DNA of 64,000 nt from Takifugu bimaculatus (Eukaryota > Chordata > Actinopteri > Tetraodontiformes > Tetraodontidae): contig CP034991.1 of NCBI GenBank assembly GCA_004026145.2, positions 9,280,592 to 9,344,591 of the forward strand. Direction: 5' to 3'. The translations under genes and the position numbers were made by a program. Below, piece by piece: positions 43,683 to 54,695 of this stretch; within the stretch, counting starts at the first letter, position 1; every line of letters starts with the position of its first letter. Under the pieces are notes generated by a model, which saw only the letters and a list, made by a program, of their open reading frames with translations, had not been told where the DNA came from and ran no database searches.

Positions 43683-44200
43683 CTGCAGGTACAGACAGAA
43701 TATGCACTTAGCTCAGGTGGGACTAAATTTAGATCTACACACAATTAATGAGACGACGCCCCTGCAATAGCTGTTTCACACATTTCTCAAAAACTTCAAT
43801 TCTAAAAAGTCACTTCTGAGGCAGAGGTTTGAATTAAAAGTTCATAACATTTCTACTCCTTTCAGTCTTGCAGAGGCAGTGGGGATTATCGCAAAACTAT
43901 CATGATATTGCAATAAATCAGGGCACATATTTAAGGATTTTGCTGACTAGTGGATATACATCAATGACATCTTCAATACCCCATTTCAACTTCTGTTGTG
44001 ACAACTACGTATTTCTGTAGTAAGAATGACACAAACACAAAATATATAGGACACACATATAAAAGTTTAACTTGGGAAAGGATCTTGTAAAAGTTAGGAC
44101 ATCACCACCCACAACATATTGTTAGCAAACTAAAATGGTCAAGAACAGCTTCTCCCCATACGTGCATTCAAAAAAGAAATGACTACAAGATATAAGAGTT
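42960..44200. other. Intronic DNA apart from the PDZ exon at 43601-43682
   Basis: No other gene or transposon domain could be recognised. A T/A-rich tract lies at 43270-43310. Confidence 0.3.
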
Positions 44201-44202
44201 TG

Positions 44203-44275
44203 TAGGGCGGTGGTAGCTCAGTCTGTTGGGAACAGAATGAGATTCTGGGATGATGATGATAATTGCCCCATACCA
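44203..44275 (+). mobile_element. tRNA-derived SINE, head fragment
   Basis: GGCGGTGGTAGCTCAGTCTG with TTGGG gives a tRNA-like A box (TAGCTCAGTCTG). The B box is degraded. Confidence 0.5.
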
Positions 44276-45274
44276 AAGTAGAAAGGGGGAGGGATTTGAA
44301 TGCAGCTTTGACAGAACCACAACACATATCAAGGATCTTATTGTGTCTGGTTGGTTTGGTGACATACTGATAGAAGTTTTTATGAGTTTTTTTGAACTGT
44401 GATTGAGGTCACTAAGCATGATTGCTGTTTTAGGAGTTATAGATTTTAGTTTTAGAGTCAGACTGCAAGGCTTCCTCTTTTTTGGCTAGAGGGTAAAGAG
44501 ACACCTCGGTGACCAACTTCTGCATGTTTTGTGCAAACACTCTGACAAGGATACATATGCACCAATGTTCATTTACATACAGACCCCCCTAACACACACA
44601 CTGAGCAGATGAACAAATATGACGAGCATGAGGTCAGTCCCCAAACAAAAAATCCATGTCCTCATGGACTGCGAGGGAGAGCCTGTGTCTTATCTGCACA
44701 AGTAAAGTGAACAAAGCTGTACATTATAAAAAACAAAGCTGTACATTATCCATCGGCCGTTTTTCCACCTGACTAGCTGTTTAATTTATGATGTAATATG
44801 TCAACCCAGAAAGGGGGCCATCTTTACCTCCTGAAAAGACAGATATCACCACCTAGTGTTGAGGAGGAGGACTTCTTCCTGTAGGATATCTAACTTTCGC
44901 TGTTGCATGTAAACTGGGACAAGGAGCAAATTCAGGTATTGACAAAAAATTTAGGTATTGACAAAAGAGATCAAATAACTCCTGTAATGGCTTCTCTTCA
45001 TTGGCTGCCTGTTAAATTTAGAATAATTTTTAAAACCCTTCTTTTGACCTACAAGGTCCTCAGAGGCCTAGCTCCATCCTACCTGGAGGATACCTTACCA
45101 GCCCAATAGACCACCCCGCTCTCAGAATGCTGGTCTACTTGTGGTTCACAGAGTTTCTAGGAGTAGAATGGGGGGCTGAGCATTTAGCTACCAGGCCCCC
45201 CTGCTATGGAACCAGCTCCCTGTCCAGGTACGGGAGGCTGACTCCATCGCCACTTTTAAGATTAGGCTTAAAAC

Positions 45275-45277
45275 CTA

Positions 45278-45334
<57 letters not shown>

Positions 45335-45335
45335 C
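45275..45335. repeat. (ATT)n microsatellite
   Basis: Trinucleotide run inside the L2. Confidence 0.95.
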
Positions 45336-45452
45336 CTAGACATCTAATCATTAGGTTAATATCTTAGCTATGCTGTTATAGGCCAACGCTGCCGAGGTCC
45401 AGAAACATGATCACCTGACAAGCCTCTGTCACCCCACTGGGTCATGGTCTCC

Positions 45453-45485
45453 TCTCCTCTCCTCTCCTCTCCTCTCCTCTCCTCT
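45453..45485. repeat. (CTCCT)n microsatellite
   Basis: Pentanucleotide run inside the L2 3' UTR. Confidence 0.9.
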
Positions 45486-45539
45486 TCACCAAGTAGACCA
45501 GCAATGTTATTTCTTGTGTAGTTTTTCTGCTTCTCCCCG

Positions 45540-45945
45540 TGTGACGGCTCTGTCGTGCCTCACTGTTGTCGGGGCTGGCAATTCCCTGGCTGACCTGCAG
45601 GGGGAGTGCCAAGCGTTTCCAGTCGACCCAGCATGTTCACCTGCTCACCTGTGGCCCATCTGCTGGGATTGGCTGCCTGACGAGACCAGGTATAAAACCT
45701 GTCTGGAGAGCGTCGAGGAGGGCCCCCCTCTCGTCCTCTCTGGTGTGCTGCAGTGGAGTTCGTCAGATGAGCCCGGAGCTTGTCACGGCCGCAGGAGTTT
45801 GGAGTTTCCCTCTTTGTGACTATTTGGACTTTTCTGTTTTATATTCCACTGGGTTCTTTAATAAATGTTATGTTGGGTTGAAAATCCTCATCGTTGGTCT
45901 CCCCATTTGTATGTCATGGCTACCTTGAGCCAAGTATTCGTGACA
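45540..45945 (+). mobile_element. Solo LTR (406 bp) with 5-bp target duplication CCCCG
   Basis: TGTGACGGC... to ...ATTCGTGACA with CCCCG at 45535-45539 and 45946-45950. TATAAAACC near 45691 and AATAAATG near 45862 give the plus orientation. No internal region remains. Confidence 0.9.
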
Positions 45946-46239
45946 CCCCGCCCCCCCTCTGTATTCATCTACAGGTATTGTCGCAGGTATAGCTGTATGC
46001 TGACCTACTGACCTCCGACCCCGCTGACCCACTCAACTCCGCTCTACCAGCAGATTATTTTAATTAATATAATGTATTTCTATGTTCTACCTATTCTGTC
46101 CTCTACCCTCCAGCCAGCCATCAGCAGGAGGGGCCCCCTATATGAGCCTGGTCCTGCTCAAGGTTTCTTCCTGTTAAAGGGGAGTTTTTCCTTGCCACTG
46201 TTGCTTGTTGGGGGTCAGGCCCTAGGATTCTGTGAAGTG

Positions 46240-46534
46240 TGTTGGGTTCCCAGCTTCTGGGAGCTTTGTTGTGGGTTTCTTCCTGCAGGGGGCGTGGTGG
46301 AGCCATTCTCCAGCCGCAGCTGGCGCTGCAGGCTGACGCACCTGCGGTCACCTGCGCGAAACCCTAACTTCTTTTACGAGACTATTGTGGTGAGTTTTTC
46401 GTTGTGTCTGTCGAGGTCTCTACGCCTCTCTTGGATCGAAATGTTCCTGTTAACCTCAAATAAAGGCGATTTTCAGACACCATCCTCAACTGCGTGTTGC
46501 CTGCTTTCGGGTCCTGGTACGACTGACCATAACA
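46240..46534 (+). mobile_element. Solo LTR (295 bp) of the gypsy family, target duplication AAGTG/AAGCG
   Basis: TGTTGGGTTCCC... to ...GACCATAACA. Same family as the LTRs at 22095-22463, 26245-26618 and 35391-35772, in the opposite orientation (GAGGTCTCTACGCCTCTC; CCTGCTTTCGGGTCC). Flanks AAGTG and AAGCG differ at one base. Confidence 0.88.
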
Positions 46535-46571
46535 AAGCGTCTCGAAACCATTTTGATTGTAACAGATGCTA

Positions 46572-46621
<50 letters not shown>

Positions 46622-46624
46622 CCT

Positions 46625-47260
46625 GAATGACATTAAATCCTGAAAAGATTATGAACAGACCTGAGGCAGGTTCTGTTCAATGCAGACTTGAAACAGGCAG
46701 TGAATGATGTGCAAGATGGCAGATCCACTTCTGGGTTTAAATCCTGTAGGTCTATGCACTTCTGGTCCAGGTATAATAGATTTGAAGGACAGGATACAGC
46801 TCTCACCCAGAACCAGCTTTCATCATGACATCATTATGAAGCATTGGATGGTGTAACCAGCTGTTACTACCTGATTGCACTATCCCCAACAGCATGCATA
46901 CTTTTTGTTCATTAGCTTTCTAATGTCTGTCTGTCAAAGCCAGTCTTTTATCTCCACCAGCCTAACCTAGACAAAACTCTAAATATCTTCACACCAAATA
47001 AAACAATTTCACTGAAAAATAGGAATTTATTAAATTCAGCAACCAATGAAAAAACAGCAGGAGTGACCCCAACCAATGAGTGGACCCTGTATGTGTCGCA
47101 CCTGACATTTGATGTTAGTGATAAAAGGAGTAGGTCAACAAGACAAAATATGTGTCCAACAAAGAATTTCACGGTAATCATCAGGTCTTCTGGAGGAAAT
47201 TTGTGGTACCTCTGTGATTCTAAGTTCTTTATGTGTTTGGAGGGAAATGTTAGGGTCAGG
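46625..47260. other. No gene assigned; weak exon-like frame at 46675-46745 (-)
   Basis: On the minus strand a short open stretch (GSAILHIIHCLFQVCIEQNL) sits between a weak acceptor and a GTCTGT donor. Its phase would join the PDZ exon at 43682, but it resembles nothing known to me in RGS3. Confidence 0.2.
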
Positions 47261-47268
47261 TGACTCAC

Positions 47269-47603
47269 CAGCACTGGTTGCTCTTCCATTTTGCTTTCTG
47301 CTTGGCAATGGTGTAGGGCGCTGACACAAAGCTGCTGCATTTTGAATCACCTGGTAGGTGCTCATGGTTGACATATATGAGGTCAGGGCTTAGGTCAGGC
47401 ATCTGGACTTTGGTCCAATCCTTAGGTCCTGTGTTTGACAAACTGTTGCTGCTGGTGGAACCAGTACACTTTAGGTCTGTAACTGGAGGCACGTCTGGAG
47501 TCTTCCTGATGTCTGCTGCAAGCAGGTAAGCATCACCATCATCATCATCATCATCATCACCTTCAGAATTACTCAATGACCAAGTAATGTTTTTCCAGAA
47601 CAT
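47269..47603 (-). CDS. Unidentified coding exon with start codon
   Basis: Open from ATG 47603 to a strong donor GCTG|GTGAGT at 47268. It starts MFWKNITWSLSNSE, has a run of seven Asp (GAT repeats at 47535-47560), then PDVPPVTDLKCTGSTSSNSL, YVNHEHLPGDSKCSSF and IAKQKAKWKSNQCW. No signal peptide or known domain. It lies upstream of, and on the same strand as, the RGS3-like PDZ exons, so it could be an alternative first coding exon, or a small separate gene. An internal acceptor (TTGCAG before 47515) would give a shorter exon. Confidence 0.35.
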
Positions 47604-47609
47604 CCTGAT

Positions 47610-48280
47610 GGACTAGAGCAAATCAGATCTATGTAGACCAGACGAGGTGCTTTTCTGTTATAGTTCCAGAACTCAATGCACTTCTAATGCATGAAGAGCT
47701 CCAGAGTGAACCAGCATCTGATGTTCAGCTCCAGGTTACGAAATGATTCCTTAAAAAAAATGAACAAATTATATAAACAGAAAGTGAACAACAGTCAACA
47801 AAATATTTCTGTTATTATGAAGGATTATGTTCAAAATGAATCACATTCTTCTGCTTATACTTATTACAAATATATTAGTATTATTAGCATTTTTTTTTAG
47901 ATTATGTTAAAGATAAACAAGGCAAATGTTTGCAAACATATAACATATGTTTGATCATGTGAACTTACAGCAGAAGTTAAATCCTGATTGAAGCATCTGA
48001 GTTCTCTTGAGTCAACAAATGAAATTAGATTTTGCTTAAATCTGATGACCTGAAATCCAAACCAGTACAACTACTGGCAGCAGTACTGGAGCCAAATTCA
48101 ACTCCAAATGGAAAGAAATCAACCCAGAAGAAGTGCAGCACTGTCTCCTCTATCTGATGATCTGAGGCGAGCGTGCCCCACCTCAGAGAGATATCAGGCA
48201 AAAGGAGGAAAATGGAGGAGGGAGGGGGTGGTCTGAGCTACTCTGGGGTTCACATGTTTGGTGTGCACATTCATATCACC
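47610..48280. other. No gene recognised
   Basis: AT-rich non-coding DNA; frames here are short and unconserved. Confidence 0.3.
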
Positions 48281-48283
48281 ATG

Positions 48284-49299
48284 TGTGGCGGGGTGGAGAG
48301 AGGTGGAACGGTGGATGACAACGCCACCTGGGGAATTTCACCCCAGGAATTAACCGGAAACAGGCACGCGCAGATACGGTTCGGTTCCAGAGGCAGAGAC
48401 AGGATTGAGGGTTAGGCAGTACAATTTTATTAAATACAACTCAACACCGAAATAGCTCGGCTGTACAAAAATCAAACAAAAGGGGGTGGACAGGGCTGGG
48501 GCCCCACCGGCAGGTGAAACTCAATTAGGGGAGATAACCAAACTAAAAACACCCGTGCTACTGCAACCAAAACTACACACGAGGGGTGAGGAAAACGCCC
48601 TCCACCAGGGGTTGGGTCCCCGCCGTGGCCCGCAGCACCTGTCCACAAAGAAAAGAGAACAATTAAAACACTGTTAAGAGTCTAAAAATTGAGAGCAATA
48701 GCTCCGTGGTCGCCTCGGCGGCACCGCTACGTCTCAGCGCCGTCCCTCGAGCGAAGGGGGGCGAGAGAGAGAGAGAGCGCGAGACAGGAGAGAGTCCCGA
48801 AAACGGGACGGAGCCAAAGCAGCAGTGGGTCCAGTACGCGAGGTAGTCCGTGCCGACTGTTTGGTGGCGCCACCACTCCGTGAAGGGTTCCCGCTGGGGC
48901 AACGCGACCCACCGACGCCAGCCGGCAGTCAACTGCAACAAGGACAGCGCCATTAACCTTTATCGACGAGTGCGGGGAAGTCAGTGACGCGCATTGCTGC
49001 GCCTTACCTGCCCAGGGTAAACTAGCGCGCGTGCCCTCACGGCAAAACGCTCTAGGTGGAAGGATGGCGGGAGGAAGCACCAACCTTCTTGGCGCTGCCA
49101 AACAGCATGCTCGCGCTGTGAAACAGTTTATTGGTCGAACCGCCCAGATAAGCCGCAACCCCGCCGTACCGTCGAAGCGGGAAAAACAACTAAGATCAGC
49201 TGGAGGCAGTGCCTTATATAAACCTTTTCTCCCCACCCACCAATTAAGGCACTACCTCCATAGGACACCTGTTCGGAGGGCAGGCCACGCCCTGCCACA
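48284..49299 (-). mobile_element. Large GC-rich solo LTR (about 1.0 kb)
   Basis: Ends form an inverted TGTGGCGGGG ... CCCTGCCACA. On the minus strand TTTATATAAGG (near 49214-49224) is a TATA box and TTTAATAAAATTG (near 48428-48440) a polyA signal, with a CpG-rich stretch between (48690-49190). The order U3-TATA-R-AATAAA gives the minus orientation. No clear target duplication was found. No coding frame of substance. Confidence 0.7.
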
Positions 49300-49509
49300 T
49301 CTGTATCTTGAATTGGTTCTATTTGCTAAATACATTTTGAAATTGACATTTTTCTTCTTGAAGTCTTCATTCAAAGAAAACACGGATTGGCAGTGACACA
49401 CGAGAGGTATTGTGATCCAACACTAGATAAACACTTTTTAAGATGTAATTATTTCAGCTGTATATCAACAGACCAAAACTACAACTACACAATGCTGCCA
49501 TAAATAGAT

Positions 49510-50195
49510 AACAACTGAGTATAGACAAGGTCTTGTAGACAAGGCCTTGCCAGTATGAACAAATTTTTACCAGTTTTGTTAAGGTTTATCCAGTATAGAA
49601 AAGGTCTTGTAGACAAAGCCCTGACTATATAGACAAGTCCTTGCTACTATTGGCAAGGTCTTGTAGACAGTGCTTTTGTTAGAGTGCGATTCAGGCAGGA
49701 CCCGAAAGCAGACAGAGCTGATGGTGTTAACAATTTTAATTAACTCAGGCAGCTGCACCACGCGGTGAAAAGGTACGTGGAACGCAGATCGTTCCTCCAA
49801 ATGAGGGGCATGGGGTGAGCTAGAAAGAGATGTGGGACAAATGGGGAAAGTTACTTGACCCACATTTACCACAAAGTGCTGGTGACCAGGAGGCAGTGGC
49901 TTTTGAAGAGTGTTGATTGGTAACCAGTTGCAGGAGTGACGTCACCAGCGAAAGGTGGGTCCAAAACGCCCCCTAATGAGATAACCAGGAAAACAAAACA
50001 CAAACACCAAGGCACCAACACACAGGCCATGACATCTTTGCCAGTATAGACAAAATCTTGTAGTCAAGGCCTTGCCAGTATGGACAAGGCATTTTCAGTA
50101 TTGTCAAGGTATTGCCATTATAGACTTGATTTTGTTGACAAGCCCTTGCCGATATAAACAAGATCTTGCCAGTATAGACAAGGCCTTGCACCCCA
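49510..50195. repeat. Minisatellite (AGACAAGGCCTTGCCAGTAT-like), split by a solo LTR
   Basis: Units of about 19-21 bp with cores AGACAAGGtCTTG and GCCAGTAT recur from 49510 to 49676 and resume at 50035-50195. The two arrays flank the solo LTR at 49677-50034. Confidence 0.85.
49677..50034 (-). mobile_element. Solo LTR (358 bp) inside the minisatellite
   Basis: TGTTAGAGTGCG... to ...CCATGACA, flanked by GCTTT/TCTTT (four of five bases match). Shares GGCAGGACCCGAAAGCA with the gypsy LTR family, so it is related; the minus orientation is inferred from that. Confidence 0.75.
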
Positions 50196-50263
50196 GGAAG
50201 TTGAAAATGTGGTGTCTGCCATTTGGATTGCTTCCCTGGCCTCTGTCTATGAAATCTCCATGA

Positions 50264-50430
50264 CCAAACTGACTGACTGGATGACTGAGTGACTGATGGC
50301 TTGACTGACTGAATGATTGCCTGACTGACTGATTGACAGACTTATTAAATGTCTGACTGACTGATTGCGACTGATTGAATGACTAATTGACTGACTTGTT
50401 GACTAACTGACTTACTGACTGACTGAATCA
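50264..50430. repeat. Imperfect (GACT)n array
   Basis: Degenerate ACTG/GACT tetranucleotide repeats. Confidence 0.85.
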
Positions 50431-50434
50431 GTGA

Positions 50435-51860
50435 CCGACTGTTAAATCGACTAAAGTGCCACAAGGAGAAAGTCTGTAAAAATTGACCTACTGTTAATGA
50501 AGAACAGCAACCTGTGCAGCAAAAGCTCGTTGTTCACACACCTGAAACAAACACAGTAAGTTTGTGTTTAAAAAAGACTGCACAATAGATACTATATAAT
50601 CTAATATTTTAATTAGAAGATACAACAGAAATATATTACTGTGTGTGTGTGTGTGTTTGTTTGTGCATGGGTTTGTGTGATCAACTGTTTTTGTGATTGT
50701 TTGAGTGTGTTTTATAGTGTGTGAGATTGATTGTGTTTAATTGAGTGCATGAGTGTGAATGTTAGTGTATATTTGCAATTATATTCTGGGTTCTTGTTGT
50801 TCAGGAAAGTCTTTGATTTCATCAAGATGCTGCAGTCAAGCTCACAGGTCATCACCACCTACGCGCAAATACATCTCGTGATGTTACATACACACGACTG
50901 AGGTGAAATAGGAGGGGAGGTATGGCAACAGGGAAGGAGAGGAGAGGAGAGGAGATGGAGAGAAAGAGAGGCACAGGCCTTTGAACAAACTGAGTTAGGG
51001 CTTATTGTGCAAAATACATCTCCCACCCCCCCATATAGCAACAAATTGATCCACATTATCCATCGTTTTCTGTGTAGTCCACTCTCATATTATTCCTGTG
51101 TCAGCCATATACTCATTTTGGCCTGACATAAAAGGAAATTATATTGGCCTATTTTCCTCTCCTGTTTTGCCCTGTATTTAGAACCAAAAATATAGGAAGT
51201 GTGATCTAACGTCCACCCATATCCAAGTAACAAACGCAGCAATGTCACAAACACGGGGGCCACAGCCCCATGCATTTCTTTATGAGGGGATTATACATAG
51301 ACCTCCAGCTGCCCAGGAAGGGGAGGCTGATGAAAGCTCACTCAACCACCATGACTCCTGTACACCAACTAATGATAAATTATTAAACACCTTCACGCTG
51401 AGTACATATAAGGCTTTCTCAGGAACCTCATGAAAATGTGGGACTCTTGGAGTTTGAAAAGAGAGGAGGCTTCCAGCCACCTCCTGCACCTCCTTCACTA
51501 ATGTCTGTGAAGGTTCTCAGTCTCAGCAGGTTCGAGTTGAATCATAGCAACTGGACTGTTTGAGTTCCATGAAGAAATTTCACCTCTCATCAGTTGTAAC
51601 TGACTTTTGGGGAGTTCCAGGTATTTATACTCTTCAAGAGTCATTAACACATTTGGAGCATCAGTTACCTGGCTGTTGGTTGCTCCACCCCTCATTATGT
51701 GGGTCGTTGAAATTTCCCCTGGCACAATGAGATTCGTGTGAATGGCCTCTTCTCCTCCTGGGGATGATTTTCAAATTCTATTTTCTGAGAAAGCCCTGCA
51801 ACATATGGCATTACAATGTTGATCCGTATTTTGGCGTATTCTACTCTGTCTCCTCTGGGT
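50435..51860. other. No gene recognised; possible old repeat at 51490-51730
   Basis: GT-rich tract at 50640-50760. The 51500-51730 segment (ATGAAGAAATTTCACCTCTC and AGGTATTTATACTC) resembles a dispersed fish repeat that I cannot name. Confidence 0.3.
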
Positions 51861-51879
51861 TTTCTAGAAGATTTGATGA

Positions 51880-52957
51880 AGGAACGGCCAGGGTAGTCGC
51901 AGGTTTTGAGGGCTGACTTAATGTGCTTCTAACTTGGTCTTATAACCAATACAGTAACATCATCAGCATAGGCAGACAAAGTAACCTTCTCTTGTGCATT
52001 CTGGCTAAAGGAGAAACCAGTGAGATTCCTTCTCAGCTGATTGAGAAGTGGCTCAAGGGCAAGAGCATACAGCATGCCAGATAATAGACAGCCCTGCCTA
52101 ATTCTCCTCTGCACGGGGATTGGTCTGCTCGGTCCTCTTCCAACTTTCAACAAGAGTAGCATTTGCATAAACACTTAATCCATGAAAAAAAAACTTCTCA
52201 CCAAACCCAAATGTTTGAAATGTGTTAAACAAATAATCATCTATTCTGTCAAAAGCTTTTTCTTGATCAATGGACAGTAGTCCTAGATCCAAATTTTGAC
52301 AGAGTAATCAAAAAACGAATCAAAAATAAATTATCCATAACTGTACCATCTGGAAGACAATATGTTTGATATTTATGAATAATCTCCTCCATGTCACCCT
52401 TGAGTCTGTTTGAAAGTATTTTGGCGAGTATTTTATAGTCAGTACAAAGAAATGAGGGGATCCAGTTCTTCAGCAGTCCCAGATCCCCCTTCTTTGTTAA
52501 CAGAGAGAGCGGCTCTTGTGCAGCTCACTGGCAACATCCCGAAGTCCAGGCATTCCTTGCAAACAGCAAATAAGTCTTTCCCAATCACAGTCCAAAACCT
52601 TTGGTAGAATTCCACAGGAAGACCATCAACACTAGGTGTGCAGCCACACTGGAGTTGTTGAAACATTGTTGAACAGCAGCAGACATCTCCTCAAAGGAAA
52701 CAGTAGCCTTCAAAGAGGCCTACTGTGCCTCTGTCAGCTCCAGCAGGCTTTCCAGAATATTGTTCACACTTTCACAGTCATAGTCTTGAGTGCTGAATAA
52801 ATTGGTATAGAATTGTATAGCCATCCCCCTCATTTCCGAGTCAATAGTTAGGGGCCCATCATGATACTTTAGATGGGTCATCAAGTTGTGAACAGCCTTC
52901 AGGACTCCTTAATAATCTTCAGAACATAAAAATCCAGATGTGCTCAGACCTAAAGAT
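51880..52957 (-). mobile_element. L1/Tx1-like LINE reverse transcriptase fragment
   Basis: Minus-strand frames: SVDGLPVEFYQRFW (52630), LLSIDQEKAFDRIDDYLFNT (52285-52220), GRGPSRPIPVQRRIRQGCLL with SGMLYALALEPLL (52130-52050) and SAYADDVTVLV (about 51960), i.e. RT blocks in the L1 group with the YADD catalytic box kept. Frames are broken between them. The upstream side is cut by the solo LTR at 52958. Confidence 0.85.
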
Positions 52958-53552
52958 TGTTGGATCGCAATACCTCTCGTGTGTCACTGCTAATCCGCGT
53001 GTTCTTTAAATGAAGACTTCAAGAAGAAAAATGCCAATTTCAAAATGTATTTAGCAATAGAACCAATTCAAGATACAAATATTACAGAGCCCCAGGCCAG
53101 TTCATAACCCTACAACAACAGAGTCCATTGCAAGGGCATGAAGTCTGACAACCTAACTATCCCTTGGCCCAGTCTTTTATAGAAACACAGATGCTCATAC
53201 AGTCCAATCCAGTCCTTCCCCTTGGATGACCTCGTCCTCTTCCTTCAGTCCCATTTGATATTGGTACAGTCCTTCTTCTCCATTGTCTTCCCAGATGGCC
53301 AGATCAAAGTTCACATTCTTCATGCAAATACGCTTATCACCACCACAATGCTGTCCCGTTTTACGATGGGTGTTTAACACCTCCAGCCTGATTGGCTCCT
53401 GAGATCTAAACAACAATCCTGTCAAAGGAATGTCTCTGATCTTTATTACACTTGCTAAAGATTCTACCATACCTAACTTCTAAAGTACTTCTAAGAGAAG
53501 ACAGGAACATATGGTAGAACACATAGTAACAAGATAAAGACAATTCTCTTCA
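52958..53552 (-). mobile_element. Solo LTR (595 bp), second copy, target duplication AGAT
   Basis: Same family as 19445-20047; TGTTGGATCG... to ...TTCTCTTCA, AGAT at 52954-52957 and 53553-53556. The minus-strand TATAAAAG motif is near 53175. Confidence 0.9.
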
Positions 53553-53559
53553 AGATAGA

Positions 53560-54420
53560 CCTGAATCCTTTCAAAACTCTTCTCACTTTTCTTTTTTTAT
53601 TGCTTCATTGTTTATTTTATTGAATTGATGTTATAACTTTCTCTCAAAATGTGCAGTGAGTAAAAATAAAAGTGTTAGAAGTGTTGGGGGAAAAAAATGT
53701 TATTTCTATCATTATTATTATTGTTATTAGTAGTAGAAGTGGTGGTGGTAATAGTCATAGTAGTAACATTACTAATTTATTTTTGGCCTCCAAAGTATAT
53801 GAAACAAATCATAATGGAAGTAATCAGCCAATAATTAATTCAGACTTTAGACTCACCATTTGCTGCTGTCACACTTATCTAACTTTCAGTCTTTAGTTTT
53901 CACCCAAAAGAAGAAAAAATTCAAACTTGCAGCCAGTCTTCACAATGTAAAATCATAACTTATAGCAATTATATTTCCTATAAACCTTGCCAAAATAAAA
54001 GCTTGAGCATTATTCAACTCTGGGTTTCGTCTCACAAAGGTTCACAGGAATTTATACTTGAGTGTCAAACTAATAGGCTGGAAAGAAGAATCTGTCAGTT
54101 TTTTCACATCAGTAGGAATAAATACATCACCTGATAAAGCTCATACGACGAAGACTTTGTCCAACTTCCTTGTTGCAGCACTTAGTTTCAGCATGACTTC
54201 CTCATTTCCTGTGAAAGGGATAAAGTCAGGATCAGTTGGTTTCTCTGGTAACCAGCTGAGAACATGTAACAGAAAACTCAAACTGTTACTTCATTAATGA
54301 ATAAAACTAAATGTTAAATACTAAAAATAACTGCACAATGAAAGAATCTGAAATTTGAGCAGAAATGTGGTGAGTTTATGTTGATAGGTTGTTGCTACTT
54401 AAACATTTCTTTCCCTCTCT
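53560..54420. other. No gene assigned; one weak exon-like frame at 54141-54255 (-)
   Basis: The minus-strand frame after an acceptor (TGTTCTCAG) reads WLPEKPTDPDFIPFTGNEEV and ends KLDKVFVV then TGA. No homologue is known to me. Confidence 0.25.
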
Positions 54421-54695
54421 CCCCTTAGCTCTCTTTCTCTCCTCCCTCCCTTGCTCCTTCTCTTGCTCCCCTCCCTCACCTCTCCCTCCTTCTCTCTCCT
54501 TCCTCCATCTCTAGGTCTCTCTCTTTCCTCCACCCGTCTTTACCTCCTCCTTCCCTCATTCAGTCCCTCTCTCTCTCTCTCTTTTAATCCATTTCCATAT
54601 GGATGTGAGCACATTCCTTTCAGCAGGAAAACAGAGCTAAAGAGTTTTGCTGTGGTCGTCTGGAGTCAGACTTTAACTTTAAGGTAACTTTTTAC
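54420..54695 (+). promoter_or_regulatory. CT-rich tract and possible non-coding first exon of FIBCD1
   Basis: A pyrimidine-rich stretch (54420-54590) is followed by an exon-like segment that ends GACTTTAACTTTAAG|GTAACT near 54683, about 780 bp before the first coding exon. Position only; no transcript evidence. Confidence 0.25.

Larger units (their letters stand above)
44903..46622 (+). mobile_element. L2-clade LINE 3' end interrupted by two solo LTRs
   Basis: C-terminal RT-linked segment at 44985-45110 (MASLHWLPVKFRIIFKTLLL, RGLAPSYLED) continues in another frame to 45275 (LLWNQLPVQ equivalent). The 3' UTR with (ATT)n and (CTCCT)n arrays follows, then CCCCTATATGAGCCTGGTCC and a terminal (GATT)n at 46585-46620. 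Solo LTRs split it at 45540-45945 and 46240-46534; removing them restores the order seen in the uninterrupted copy at 38760-39172. Confidence 0.85.

Noticed and set aside
45566..45928. 120-codon frame as a gene
   Set aside because: Lies entirely within a solo LTR.
46072..46587. 171-codon plus-strand frame as a gene
   Set aside because: Crosses an L2 3' UTR and a solo LTR; no conserved protein, frame is fortuitous.
48727..49236. 169-codon minus-strand frame with Arg/Leu/Ala-rich sequence
   Set aside because: GC-rich LTR sequence; no conserved domain.
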